A DNA stretch of 64,000 nt from Gallaecimonas sp045291545 (GTDB lineage: Bacteria > Pseudomonadota > Gammaproteobacteria > Enterobacterales > Gallaecimonadaceae): NCBI RefSeq assembly GCF_045291545.1, contig NZ_CP149514.1:620001-684000 (forward strand). The letters are read 5' to 3'. Below the pieces are notes generated by a model that saw only the letters and a program-made list of their open reading frames with translations, did no database searches and had not been told where the DNA came from. The translations under genes were made by a program, and so were the position numbers. Each line of letters opens with the position of its first letter. Within the stretch, counting starts at the first letter, position 1. Positions 1 to 8,526 of this stretch are shown piece after piece.

Positions 1-260
1 AGCAACAGCCGCAGCCGCTGGCCTACCTGGCCAAGCGCTGGGCCGCCAAGGAAGCGGCGGCCAAGGCGCTGGGCACCGGCATTGCCCAGGGCGTTACCTT
101 TCAGGATTTTCACACCAGTAATGACGCCGCCGGCCGGCCGCAGTTGCGCCTTAGCGGCCGTGCTGCGGAACTGGCCGAGGCGCTCGGCGTGCGTTGTTGC
201 CATTTGGCCCTAGCCGATGAAAAACACTACGCCGTGGCGACGGTTATCCTCGAAGGCTAG
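1..260 (+). CDS. acpS: Holo-[acyl-carrier-protein] synthase, C-terminal part (partial at window edge)
   Basis: The window opens inside this gene; reading from base 3 gives 85 residues and then a TAG stop. AcpS transfers 4'-phosphopantetheine from CoA to apo-acyl carrier protein in the cytoplasm. The visible part contains the family helix around KRWAAKEAAAKALGTG, which carries the Trp-x-x-Lys-Glu signature with the metal-binding Glu, followed by the short beta-rich end (HLALADEKHYAVATVI). The N-terminal HD-type metal motif lies outside the window. In related bacteria acpS follows pdxJ, which would be upstream. A strong hairpin terminator follows 150 bases later. The identification is confident although only about two thirds of the protein is present. 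Confidence 0.9.
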   Translation, partial: QQPQPLAYLAKRWAAKEAAAKALGTGIAQGVTFQDFHTSNDAAGRPQLRLSGRAAELAEALGVRCCHLALADEKHYAVATVILEG

Positions 261-412
261 TTGTCGCAACAACTCACCCGCAACGAGTTGATCTGCCTGC
301 ATGACAGGCTAGCCAAACACAAAGATAACTGGGCCTCGCTGAACGACGATTTAGCAGGTACAGCAGATAATAGAGCGCGACCACCTGACGTGTTTCAACT
401 TCAGCAGGAAAT

Positions 413-442
413 AAAAAAACGGGCCAGCAGGCCCGTTTTTTT
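413..442. terminator. Bidirectional intrinsic terminator between acpS and uppP
   Basis: A GC-rich stem (CGGGCC / GGCCCG, loop AGCA) is flanked by seven A on the left and seven T on the right, so it can stop transcripts from both sides. The stop codon of uppP lies in the T tract. Confidence 0.85.
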
Positions 443-1271
443 ATGGTGTGGCGTTACTCCAGTCCACCCAGTTGAATTGCCAGCTGGCCAGAATCAGCAA
501 GCCAAAGCCGATGCGATACCAGGCAAACACCGCGTAACTGTGGTTGCCGATGAATTTCAGCAATGCTTTGACGGCAATCATCGCGAAGATGAACGAGAAC
601 AAAAAGCCCAGGGCAAACACCGGAATGTCGCTCATCTGAAACAGGTGGCGGTATTTGTAACCGGAGTACACCGCTGCCCCGAACATGGTGGGCATGGCCA
701 GGAAGAATGAAAACTCGGTAGCGGCCTTGCGGGACAAACCAAACAGCAGGCCACCGATAATGGTGGAGCCGGAGCGGGAGGTGCCGGGGATCAGTGCCAG
801 GCACTGGGCCAGGCCGATTTTCAGGGCCTGATGCCAGCGCATGTCGTCAACGCTGGGGGCTGAAATACTGTGCTCGCGGGTTTCTGCCCAGAGCATGATC
901 ACGCCGCCAATTACCAGCGCGGTAGCTACGGTGATGGGGTTAAACAGGTATTTATGAATGTCGTCGGCAAAGGCCAGGCCGAGGATCACCGCCGGGAAAA
1001 AGGCGATCAGCAGATTACGGGTAAAGCGCTGTGCCGGTGGCCGACTGGGCAGACCGGTGACCACGCTGATGATGGTGCGGCGGTACTCCCACATCACCGC
1101 CAGGATAGCCCCCAGCTGAATGATGATATTAAATGCCATGGCACGCTGGCCGGTGAAGTCGATGAGGTCGGCGACGATGATCTGGTGGCCGGTGCTGGAG
1201 ATGGGCAGGAACTCGGTAATGCCTTCCACTAACCCCAAAATAAAGGCCTGAAAGGCCGTCCATAAATCCAT
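441..1271 (-). CDS. uppP: Undecaprenyl-diphosphate phosphatase
   Basis: This 276-residue polytopic membrane protein of the BacA/UppP family hydrolyses undecaprenyl diphosphate to the monophosphate lipid carrier used for peptidoglycan and other envelope polymers. It begins MDLWTAFQAFILGLVEGITE, the family's first motif, followed by FLPISSTGH, and carries the second signature LIPGTSRSGST near residue 170. The glutamates of the first motif and the Ser/Arg of the second form the active site in the family. Length matches E. coli BacA (273). The gene stands between acpS and barA, two genes that are often adjacent in related bacteria, so it looks inserted into that pair. It has its own terminator and probably its own promoter in the 142 bases before it. 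Confidence 0.95.
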   Translation of the reverse strand: MDLWTAFQAFILGLVEGITEFLPISSTGHQIIVADLIDFTGQRAMAFNIIIQLGAILAVMWEYRRTIISVVTGLPSRPPAQRFTRNLLIAFFPAVILGLAFADDIHKYLFNPITVATALVIGGVIMLWAETREHSISAPSVDDMRWHQALKIGLAQCLALIPGTSRSGSTIIGGLLFGLSRKAATEFSFFLAMPTMFGAAVYSGYKYRHLFQMSDIPVFALGFLFSFIFAMIAVKALLKFIGNHSYAVFAWYRIGFGLLILASWQFNWVDWSNATP

Positions 1272-1413
1272 ATGTGCTACTTCTCTTTGGCTATGACAAC
1301 AATACCCGGGCCCGGGCCAGCGCTGATGCTAGCAAAGAATGGCTAAAAGGGGAGCGATGAATTTAGCGCTGTGGGGAAAATAACCCGGGCTGTTCAGCCA
1401 GCCAGGGGCAAAT

Positions 1414-4098
1414 TCAGCCAACCAGCCCCTGGCGGCCGGCTTCTTCGTCGAGTTTGTCCATTTCATCAAGCAGTTCAAAAAGCTCCGGCTCCACGTCATC
1501 GGCATTGCGGCCTTGCTTGAGCGCGGTTTCGATGGCGTGCGCCAGCGCCTTGAGTTTGGGAGTGCCGGTGTAGGCGACTGCGCCGTTGAACTTGTGAATG
1601 ATCTGCTGCACGGCGGTGGTGTCGCCGTTGGCCAGTGCCTGCTCCAGAGCGTTGCGGGTCTCCGGCAGGTTGTCCACCAGCATTTTCAGCATGTCTTTGG
1701 CCAGTGCCTCGCGGCCACCAGTCTGATCCAAGGCTTGCTGCCAGTCCAGCACCACATTTTGCGGCAGCCACTTCACCAAGGTGGTGCGTAAGGTGGCCTC
1801 GTCGATGGGCTTGGTGAGGTAGTCACTCATGCCGGCGGCCAGCAGTTTTTCCCGCTCTCCGGCCATGGCATGGGCGGTAACGGCGATCACCGGTGGCGTT
1901 GCATCACCGAGCTTTTCCTGAATTTTGGCGGTGGTGGTCACACCATCCATATTGGGCATTTGAATGTCCATGAAGATGGTGTCAAAGGTCCACTTGTTGA
2001 TGGCTTCCAGTGCTTGCAAGCCACTGGAGGCGGTGTGTACCTCACAGGCGGTATCGGCCAGCAGGGCGGCCATCAATTTCAGGTTGGGGGTGTTGTCGTC
2101 GACCACCAGAATGCGCCCCGGCGGCACCTCGACCAGCTTTTTCAGTACCGGCAGCTGGGCCAGCCGTGGCGCCCCCAGCAGGGCTTTGTATAGCCGGGGG
2201 GCGGTCAGTGGCTTGACCAGGCAGTCACTGACGCCGAGCGACAAAATACGTTCACGCATTTGTGGATCGGGGTGGTTGGACAGCGCAATCACCGGTGTTT
2301 TCGCCGGTGCTGCCAGGTCGCTCAGCAAGGCCGGTAGATCGCTCTGTTCCACCTGGTCGAGCAAAATGAAATCGGCCTCTTGGGCGCGCGCCGGATCACT
2401 GAGGTAACGTACCTCCAGCGGCCAGCTGTGTTGCAGGCTTTGCAGCATCTGCCTGGTATGTTCGCTGCCGTTGAGCAGTGCCAGGGTTTTCCCGGCCAGT
2501 GGCTCCATCGGCAGCGGATCATGAAACTGCATATTGGCGGCCTGTACCGGCAGCGTGAACCAGAAGGTAGAACCTACCCCCAGCTCACTTTCCAGGCCCA
2601 TCTGGCCTTTCATTTGGGTGATCAGCGTTTGCGAGATGATCAGCCCCAGGCCGGTGCCACCAAAACGCCGGGTAATGGAGGCGTCCGCCTGGGCAAAGGC
2701 ACGGAACAGGTGTTGCTGTTCGTTGCTGTCGATGCCTACACCGGTATCGGTGACGGCCACTTTGATTTCGCTGTCGGCACTGCCACTGTGTTGTTGGTGG
2801 CTGATGGTAATGGTAACGCCGCCGCGCTGGGTAAACTTAACGGCGTTACCCACCAGGTTGGTGAGCACCTGCTTGAGCCGTAATGGATCCCCTTGCAGAG
2901 CATCCGGTGTTTCCGGTGGCAGGTTCAGGCTTAATTCCAGGCCCTTTTCCCGGGCATTGGCGCCCATCATGTCCACCACTTCATAGAGTGCGTCATGGAA
3001 GGAGTAAGGGCTGCTTTCCAGTTGCAGTTTGCCGGCTTCCAGTTTGGAAAAATCCAGCACATCATTGATGATCGCCAGCAGGTGCTGCGCGGAACGTTCG
3101 ATGGTCAGCAGATAGTCGGTCTGGCTCGGGGTCAGCTGGGTTTTCATCAGTTGGCGAGCAAAGCCCAACACACCATTGAGTGGTGTGCGCAGCTCGTGGC
3201 TCATGTTGGCCAGAAACTCCGATTTCACCTGGCTGGCTTCCATGGCCCGTTTACGGGCTTTATCCAGTTCGATGTTCTGAATTTCCACCTGCTCCAGAGT
3301 CATGCGCAGATCGTAGGTGGCCTGGTCGACGTTATGCTGCATGCCGGCGTGGTATTCGTCGAGCGATTGCGCCATGGCGTTGATGCCGTTGCGCAGCAGA
3401 TCCAGCTCGCCAATCACCACCCCGCGGATACGGGTTTCCAGCTTGCCTTCGCGAATCCGGTTTACTGCCCGCAACATACGGCCAATAGGTTCGGTGACAT
3501 GGCGCAGCAGCCGCCAGGTAAACAGCAGGTGTACCAGCACCCCCAGCAACACAATGCCAATGCTGCGAAACAGCGCCTGATGCTGGGCCAGTATGACGCT
3601 GTCGGGGTTCAGTTCCACCGTCACGTAACCGAGCACCGGGTCACGCGGGTCAATTTTGTCGCGGTAGCTGGCGTAAAAGCTGGTGTCGGCGACAATGGGC
3701 GCGCGCAGCATCAGGTGGCCGTTAACATCGTCAAAGGTAGCCGCCTTGGGAATGCCCACCCCGGGAGGCAGCTTCATCAGCGGGAAGTCACGGTGAAAGG
3801 TAGACGACACCATGGCAACGTTGGCTTTGTTGTAGATGGCAATATTACGGATAACGTCGGTATTGTGGCGGTGCACGGCGCTGACCAGGCGCTTGAGCTG
3901 TTCGCGGTTTTCTTCCACCAGCCCGGCCTCGGACGCCACCGTCAGCGGTTCAATCACCGCCAGGCCCTGGGCGCGCAAATGCGCGGCCACGTCTTGGTAA
4001 CGTTGCGTTGTAAAATAGCCACCCAGCAGCGCCCCTATTACCAGGGTTGGCGCCAGTGTCAGTATCAGCACCCAGGCCCGCAGGCCAAATCTGCTCAC
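1414..4098 (-). CDS. barA: Hybrid sensor histidine kinase BarA
   Basis: This 894-residue inner-membrane tripartite kinase phosphorylates the response regulator UvrY/GacA, which drives the Csr small RNAs. In order: a membrane helix (about 9-29), a periplasmic sensor region, a second helix (about 178-195), HAMP (to about 250), a coiled region, HisKA with His301 in NMSHELRTPLNG, HATPase with DTGVGI and GGTGLGL boxes (to about 515), a degenerate receiver-like stretch, a true receiver (about 662-780) with phospho-acceptor Asp711, and an HPt domain with His835 in IIHKFNGAVAYTG. Its domain order and these positions correspond closely to E. coli BarA (His302, Asp718). It is divergent from rlmD, the classical arrangement. 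A 9-bp inverted repeat (1401-1409 / 1425-1433) covers its stop codon but has no T tract. Confidence 0.95.
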   Translation of the reverse strand: MSRFGLRAWVLILTLAPTLVIGALLGGYFTTQRYQDVAAHLRAQGLAVIEPLTVASEAGLVEENREQLKRLVSAVHRHNTDVIRNIAIYNKANVAMVSSTFHRDFPLMKLPPGVGIPKAATFDDVNGHLMLRAPIVADTSFYASYRDKIDPRDPVLGYVTVELNPDSVILAQHQALFRSIGIVLLGVLVHLLFTWRLLRHVTEPIGRMLRAVNRIREGKLETRIRGVVIGELDLLRNGINAMAQSLDEYHAGMQHNVDQATYDLRMTLEQVEIQNIELDKARKRAMEASQVKSEFLANMSHELRTPLNGVLGFARQLMKTQLTPSQTDYLLTIERSAQHLLAIINDVLDFSKLEAGKLQLESSPYSFHDALYEVVDMMGANAREKGLELSLNLPPETPDALQGDPLRLKQVLTNLVGNAVKFTQRGGVTITISHQQHSGSADSEIKVAVTDTGVGIDSNEQQHLFRAFAQADASITRRFGGTGLGLIISQTLITQMKGQMGLESELGVGSTFWFTLPVQAANMQFHDPLPMEPLAGKTLALLNGSEHTRQMLQSLQHSWPLEVRYLSDPARAQEADFILLDQVEQSDLPALLSDLAAPAKTPVIALSNHPDPQMRERILSLGVSDCLVKPLTAPRLYKALLGAPRLAQLPVLKKLVEVPPGRILVVDDNTPNLKLMAALLADTACEVHTASSGLQALEAINKWTFDTIFMDIQMPNMDGVTTTAKIQEKLGDATPPVIAVTAHAMAGEREKLLAAGMSDYLTKPIDEATLRTTLVKWLPQNVVLDWQQALDQTGGREALAKDMLKMLVDNLPETRNALEQALANGDTTAVQQIIHKFNGAVAYTGTPKLKALAHAIETALKQGRNADDVEPELFELLDEMDKLDEEAGRQGLVG

Positions 4099-4184
4099 GT
4101 TACCCGCTTTCCTTCGTTAAGTCGGTGCATCCTGTGTCTGGTCGGTATAATGGCACAGCCTTTTCACAATACCCAAGGTTCGCC

Positions 4185-5486
4185 ATGGTTCAGATATACC
4201 GCCCGACCAAACGCCAGACGGCCCTGAAAGCCCAGACCCTGACCATTAATAGCCTGGATTTGCATGGTCAGGGGGTTGCTCGCTACCAGCAACAGGTCTG
4301 TTTTGTGCCCGGGGCCTTGCCGGGTGAATCGGTGAAAGTGGCGCTGACCCGCAAAGGCAATATCCTGCAAGGGCAACTGCTGGCGCTGCATCAGGCCAGT
4401 GCGCAGCGTATTAGCCCGGCTTGCCCACATTATGCTCAGTGCGGTGGCTGCCAGTTGCAGCACCTGAGCCAGGCTGACCAATTGCATTATAAACAAGTGG
4501 CGTTGGCACAGTTGCTGGAACGCCAGGGGCTCAGCCCGGTGCAGTGGGCTGAACCACTGAAAGGGCCGGCCTGGGGCTATCGGCGTACCTTGCGCCTGGC
4601 CACCTTCAAAGGCCGGGTAGGGTTTCGGGCCCGCGCCAGTCAGAGCATTGTCAGTGTGGATAGCTGCCCGGTGGCCGACCCTTTACTCAGCGCTTTGCTG
4701 CCGAGCCTGCAACAGCTGGTCAGCTCGCTGGCTGACAGCAAGGCGCTGGGCCATATCGAACTATTGTCACTGCCGCCGCAACGGGCGGCGCTGTGGCGGC
4801 TGACCGGGCCGCTGAAGCCGGCTGACCGGCAAAAACTACTGGCCTGGGCCAGCGAACAGCAACTGCTGCTGTTTTGCCAGTTGGGTGACACCGTGGAGCA
4901 ATTACTGCCATCTGTACCAGTGGCGCTCGGCTATACGCTCGATGGCCTGCAGCTGAGTGTCGGTGCGGCCGATTTTATTCAGGTCAATGGCAGTGTAAAT
5001 GACGCCATGGTGGCGCAGGCCATGGCCTGGCTGGCTCCCCAGACTGGTGAACGCATTCTGGATGCTTACAGTGGCTTGGGTAATTTCAGCCTGCCGCTGG
5101 CCAAGCGTGGTGCCCAGGTGTTGGCTGCTGAAGGGGTTGCGGCTATGACGGCGCGCTGCCAGGCCAACGCCAGGGCCAACGGTTTGCAGCTGACGGCCCG
5201 CACTATTGATCTTGATGACGCCAAGGCGGTAGCGCAGCTACTGGCCGACCCGCTAGACGCAGTGCTGTTGGACCCGGCCCGCCCTGGCGCCCGGGTACTG
5301 TGTCAGGCGCTGGCGGAGGCTGGCCCCCGGCGAGTGCTCTATGTATCCTGTAATCCTGCCACCTGGAAACGAGACGCCGTGCTATTACAGCAAGGCGGTT
5401 ACCGATTACAGCAGCTGGGCTTGATGGACATGTTCACCCAGACTGCCCATGTGGAACTGATGGCCCTTTTCATCCGGGAGAAGTGA
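4185..5486 (+). CDS. rlmD: 23S rRNA (uracil-1939-C5)-methyltransferase RlmD
   Basis: The 433-residue protein uses SAM to methylate U1939 of 23S rRNA. An N-terminal TRAM domain (about 10-70) is followed by the [4Fe-4S] ligands Cys80, Cys86, Cys89 and Cys161, then the methyltransferase core with DAYSGLGNFSLPLA as the SAM motif and the catalytic Cys389 in YVSCNPATWKRD. These positions match E. coli RumA nearly residue for residue. The reading frame is open upstream to 4047, but that part overlaps barA, so I took the ATG at 4185, which gives the family N-terminus MVQIYRPTK. A TATAAT hexamer lies at 4146-4151 without a recognisable -35. The stop overlaps the relA start (TGATG). Confidence 0.95.
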   Translation: MVQIYRPTKRQTALKAQTLTINSLDLHGQGVARYQQQVCFVPGALPGESVKVALTRKGNILQGQLLALHQASAQRISPACPHYAQCGGCQLQHLSQADQLHYKQVALAQLLERQGLSPVQWAEPLKGPAWGYRRTLRLATFKGRVGFRARASQSIVSVDSCPVADPLLSALLPSLQQLVSSLADSKALGHIELLSLPPQRAALWRLTGPLKPADRQKLLAWASEQQLLLFCQLGDTVEQLLPSVPVALGYTLDGLQLSVGAADFIQVNGSVNDAMVAQAMAWLAPQTGERILDAYSGLGNFSLPLAKRGAQVLAAEGVAAMTARCQANARANGLQLTARTIDLDDAKAVAQLLADPLDAVLLDPARPGARVLCQALAEAGPRRVLYVSCNPATWKRDAVLLQQGGYRLQQLGLMDMFTQTAHVELMALFIREK

Positions 5487-7657
5487 TGGTCTCCATCCGA
5501 GGCACGCACCAGCAAGATGCCGCGCTGGATACCCAGCAGTGGCTGGCAACCCTGAACCTCAAAGACACGGCCCGCCTGGCGGATGCCTGTACCTTGCTCA
5601 GCCAGGAACAGCGGCCTGCTGCCCGGGAAAAGGTGGAGATCCTCTGTGAGCTGGCGATGGACAGCGACACTCTGCTGGCGGCGTTGCTGCTGGCGCCGTA
5701 TCGCGCTGGCGTGATTGACGCCGAAGCGGTCAGTAGCCGGTTTGGTCAAGCACAGGTGGCGTTACTGGATGCCATCATCGACATGGACGCCATCCGCACC
5801 CTACAGCAAAGTGCCTCGTCGGCCAGCCAGGTCGATAAGGTACGGCGCATGGTGCTGACCATGGTCAACGATGTACGGGCAGTGGTGGTGCGCCTGGCCG
5901 AAGCCATTGTGGAGCTGCGGGCGGTGAAAGATGCCGACGAAGAAACGCGGGTGCTGGTGGCCAAAACGGCTGCCAACCTGTACGCGCCGCTGGCCAATCG
6001 GCTGGGCATCGGCCAGCTGAAATGGGAGCTGGAAGATTTATCTTTTCGCTACCTGCACCCGGATACCTACAAGCGCATCGCCAAGCTGCTGGACGAACGG
6101 CGTATCGACCGCGAAAGCTACATTGACAGTTTTGTCAGTGGCCTAACCCAGGCGCTGCATGATGAAGGCGTTGATGCCCAGGTCTACGGCCGGCCCAAGC
6201 ACATCTATTCCATCTGGAAGAAGATGAACCACAAGCACCTGGCCTTTGACGAACTCTTTGATGTGCGGGCTGTGCGCATTATTGTGCCGCGCTTGCAAGA
6301 CTGCTACGCGGCGCTGGGGGTGGTGCATACCCAGTTTCATCACATTCCCAAAGAGTTTGATGACTACGTGGCCAACCCCAAGCCCAACGGTTACCGCTCC
6401 ATTCATACCGTAGTGCTTGGCCCGGCCGGCAAAACCGTGGAAATTCAAATTCGTACCCAGGCCATGCACGACGAGGCGGAACTGGGTGTGGCAGCACACT
6501 GGGCCTACAAAGAAGGAGGTGCTGGCGGCAAAGATGCTGGCCTGGAAGGCAAAGTGGCCTGGCTGAGAAAAATCCTGCAATGGCAGGAAGAAATGGCCGA
6601 CGCCGGCGATCTGGTTGAAGATCTCAAGCATCAGGTGGTTGAGGACCGGGTCTATGTGTTTACCCCCAAGGGCGATGTGGTCGACTTGCCCAGCGGTGCC
6701 ACGCCACTGGATTTTGCCTACAACATTCATTCCATGGTGGGCCACCGCTGCATTGGCGCCAAGATATCCGGCCGCATTGTGCCGTTCACCTATCAGCTGC
6801 AAACCGGCGATCAGGTGGAGATCCTCACCGGTAAAGAACCCAACCCCAGCCGCGACTGGCTCAACCCGCACCTGGGCTATGTTAAATCCAGCCGTGCCCG
6901 TGCCAAGATCCAGCACTGGTTCAAGCAACTGGACCGCGATAAAAACCTGCAAGCTGGCCGGGAAATGCTTGAGCGGGAACTGGCCCGCAGCGAGTTGGAG
7001 CTGAACCAGGCACAGGCTGCTGTCGACAAGTTCAACATGGGTACCCTGGATGACTTGCTGGCAGCCATTGGCGGTGGTGACATCAAACTCAATCAGGTGG
7101 TCAACTTCCTTAATGGCCATTACTTCAAGCACCAGCCCAGCGATGACGAGGCGGTAGCGGAGCTGATCAGCCAAAAATCCTCGGCCAGCCGCAGCAGTGG
7201 CAAAAGCCCCTTTGTGGTGCAGGGGGTCGGCAATTTGCTGACCAGCATTGCCGGTTGCTGCCAGCCGGTACCGGGTGATGACATTGTTGGCTATATCACC
7301 CAGGGCCGGGGTATCTCGGTACACCGCACCGATTGCGATGAACTGGTCAAGCTGGTGCGTCAACATTCTGAGCGGGTGGTGGAAGTCGACTGGAGCAATA
7401 CTCCCGGCCAGAGCTTTGCGGTGACTCTGCGCATTATTGCCGCTGACCGCTCCGGCCTGCTGCGCGACATTACCAGTATCCTGGCCAATGAACGGGTCAA
7501 TGTGGAAAACATGCGTAGCCATACCGACCACAATGCTAATCAGGCCACGGTGGAAGTGCAGATCGCCCTGCAAAAACTTGACACCCTCGGCAAAATTCTC
7601 AGTCGCTTAAATCAGGTGGCTGATGTGTTTGAAGCCAAACGAGTCACCCAAAAATGA
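5486..7657 (+). CDS. relA: GTP pyrophosphokinase RelA, (p)ppGpp synthetase I
   Basis: This 723-residue ribosome-associated enzyme makes (p)ppGpp when uncharged tRNA enters the A site. The N-terminal hydrolase-like domain lacks the HDxxED catalytic residues, as in all RelA proteins, so it is synthetase-only. The synthetase domain carries EFDD (290-293), the acidic motif of monofunctional RelA in place of the RxKD of SpoT, and the YRSIHT G-loop. TGS, helical, zinc-finger-like (CCQPVPGDDI) and C-terminal ACT domains follow. The ATG at 5486 overlaps the rlmD stop; a GTG one codon earlier is possible. MazG follows with an ATGA overlap, so the three genes are translationally linked. Confidence 0.95.
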   Translation: MVSIRGTHQQDAALDTQQWLATLNLKDTARLADACTLLSQEQRPAAREKVEILCELAMDSDTLLAALLLAPYRAGVIDAEAVSSRFGQAQVALLDAIIDMDAIRTLQQSASSASQVDKVRRMVLTMVNDVRAVVVRLAEAIVELRAVKDADEETRVLVAKTAANLYAPLANRLGIGQLKWELEDLSFRYLHPDTYKRIAKLLDERRIDRESYIDSFVSGLTQALHDEGVDAQVYGRPKHIYSIWKKMNHKHLAFDELFDVRAVRIIVPRLQDCYAALGVVHTQFHHIPKEFDDYVANPKPNGYRSIHTVVLGPAGKTVEIQIRTQAMHDEAELGVAAHWAYKEGGAGGKDAGLEGKVAWLRKILQWQEEMADAGDLVEDLKHQVVEDRVYVFTPKGDVVDLPSGATPLDFAYNIHSMVGHRCIGAKISGRIVPFTYQLQTGDQVEILTGKEPNPSRDWLNPHLGYVKSSRARAKIQHWFKQLDRDKNLQAGREMLERELARSELELNQAQAAVDKFNMGTLDDLLAAIGGGDIKLNQVVNFLNGHYFKHQPSDDEAVAELISQKSSASRSSGKSPFVVQGVGNLLTSIAGCCQPVPGDDIVGYITQGRGISVHRTDCDELVKLVRQHSERVVEVDWSNTPGQSFAVTLRIIAADRSGLLRDITSILANERVNVENMRSHTDHNANQATVEVQIALQKLDTLGKILSRLNQVADVFEAKRVTQK

Positions 7658-8445
7658 CAACCTCTATAACCCCACTGGCCCGCCTGCAAGCGATCATGAC
7701 CCAGCTGCGTGACCCTGAACACGGTTGCCCCTGGGATCTAGCCCAGGACTTTGCCAGCATTGTGCCGCACACCATCGAAGAGACCTACGAAGTGGCTGAT
7801 GCCATTGCCAGCGGCGACCGCGCCGCCATACGCGATGAATTGGGCGATCTGCTGTTTCAGGTAGTGTTTTACGCGCAGCTCGGCAAGGAAGAGGGCGCCT
7901 TTGACTTGGACGCCATTGCCACCGCCATCAGTGACAAGCTGGTGCGGCGCCACCCCCATGTGTTTGGTGAGCTGGACGAATCAGATCCGGCCCTGCTCAA
8001 TGCCAACTGGGAGCAAATCAAAGCGCAGGAGCGGGCCGGGCGGCAGGCAGATACATCCGTTCTGGCTGATGTGCCGCTGGCGCTACCGGCGTTAAGCCGT
8101 TCGGTCAAGTTACAAAAACGCGCCGCCCGGGTGGGGTTTGACTGGCAGGAGCTGGCACCGGTGTTTGACAAAATTGCCGAGGAAATCGACGAGGTCAAAG
8201 CCGAGCTGCCCGGCGCCGATCCGGCGCGGTTGCAGGATGAAGTGGGCGACCTGCTGTTTGCGGTCAGTAATTTGGCCCGGCACCTGCAGGTTGACCCGGA
8301 AGCCGCGCTGCGCGGTACCAATGCTAAATTCGAACGGCGTTTTCGCGCCATTGAACAGCGAGTGCAGCAAAGGGGAGAAACTATGGCAACGCAAGGCCTT
8401 GAAAAGCTTGAAGCTCACTGGCAAGCGGTGAAGGAAAACGAATAG
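7654..8445 (+). CDS. mazG: Nucleoside triphosphate pyrophosphohydrolase MazG
   Basis: The 263-residue enzyme hydrolyses NTPs and dNTPs to monophosphate and pyrophosphate; in E. coli it lowers ppGpp and can clear aberrant nucleotides. It shows the tandem all-alpha MazG repeats: the first has HTIEETYEVADAI and DELGDLLFQVVFYAQL, the second EEIDEVKAEL and DEVGDLLFAVSNLARHL, each giving the EExxE plus ExxD magnesium site. Its start overlaps the relA stop (ATGA). In E. coli the mazEF toxin-antitoxin pair lies between relA and mazG; there is no room for it here. Confidence 0.95.
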   Translation: MTTSITPLARLQAIMTQLRDPEHGCPWDLAQDFASIVPHTIEETYEVADAIASGDRAAIRDELGDLLFQVVFYAQLGKEEGAFDLDAIATAISDKLVRRHPHVFGELDESDPALLNANWEQIKAQERAGRQADTSVLADVPLALPALSRSVKLQKRAARVGFDWQELAPVFDKIAEEIDEVKAELPGADPARLQDEVGDLLFAVSNLARHLQVDPEAALRGTNAKFERRFRAIEQRVQQRGETMATQGLEKLEAHWQAVKENE

Positions 8446-8449
8446 CGCG

Positions 8450-8479
8450 TTGTGGTAACAGGGGGTCTTCCTCTATAAT
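8450..8479 (+). promoter_or_regulatory. Probable sigma-70 promoter of pyrG
   Basis: TTGTGG (8450-8455) and a perfect TATAAT (8474-8479) are separated by 18 bases, immediately after the mazG stop and about 50 bases before the pyrG ATG. The -35 is only a moderate match. Confidence 0.55.
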
Positions 8480-8526
8480 GTCTTCCCGTCCTGAGATCCC
8501 CTTCTTCTAACGCGTTCAGGTTTTGC

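Noticed and set aside
1305..1316. Twelve-base palindrome CCCGGGCCCGGG between uppP and barA
   Set aside because: A GC-only palindrome in GC-rich DNA with no flanking promoter or repeat; no support for an operator or site.
2995..4227. Long (410-residue) plus-strand frame opposite barA
   Set aside because: It is a His/Gln-rich shadow of the barA coding strand with no ribosome site or recognisable domain.
6143..7573. Long (476-residue) minus-strand frame opposite relA
   Set aside because: Shadow frame fully inside relA; composition is typical of antisense reading of a GC-rich gene.
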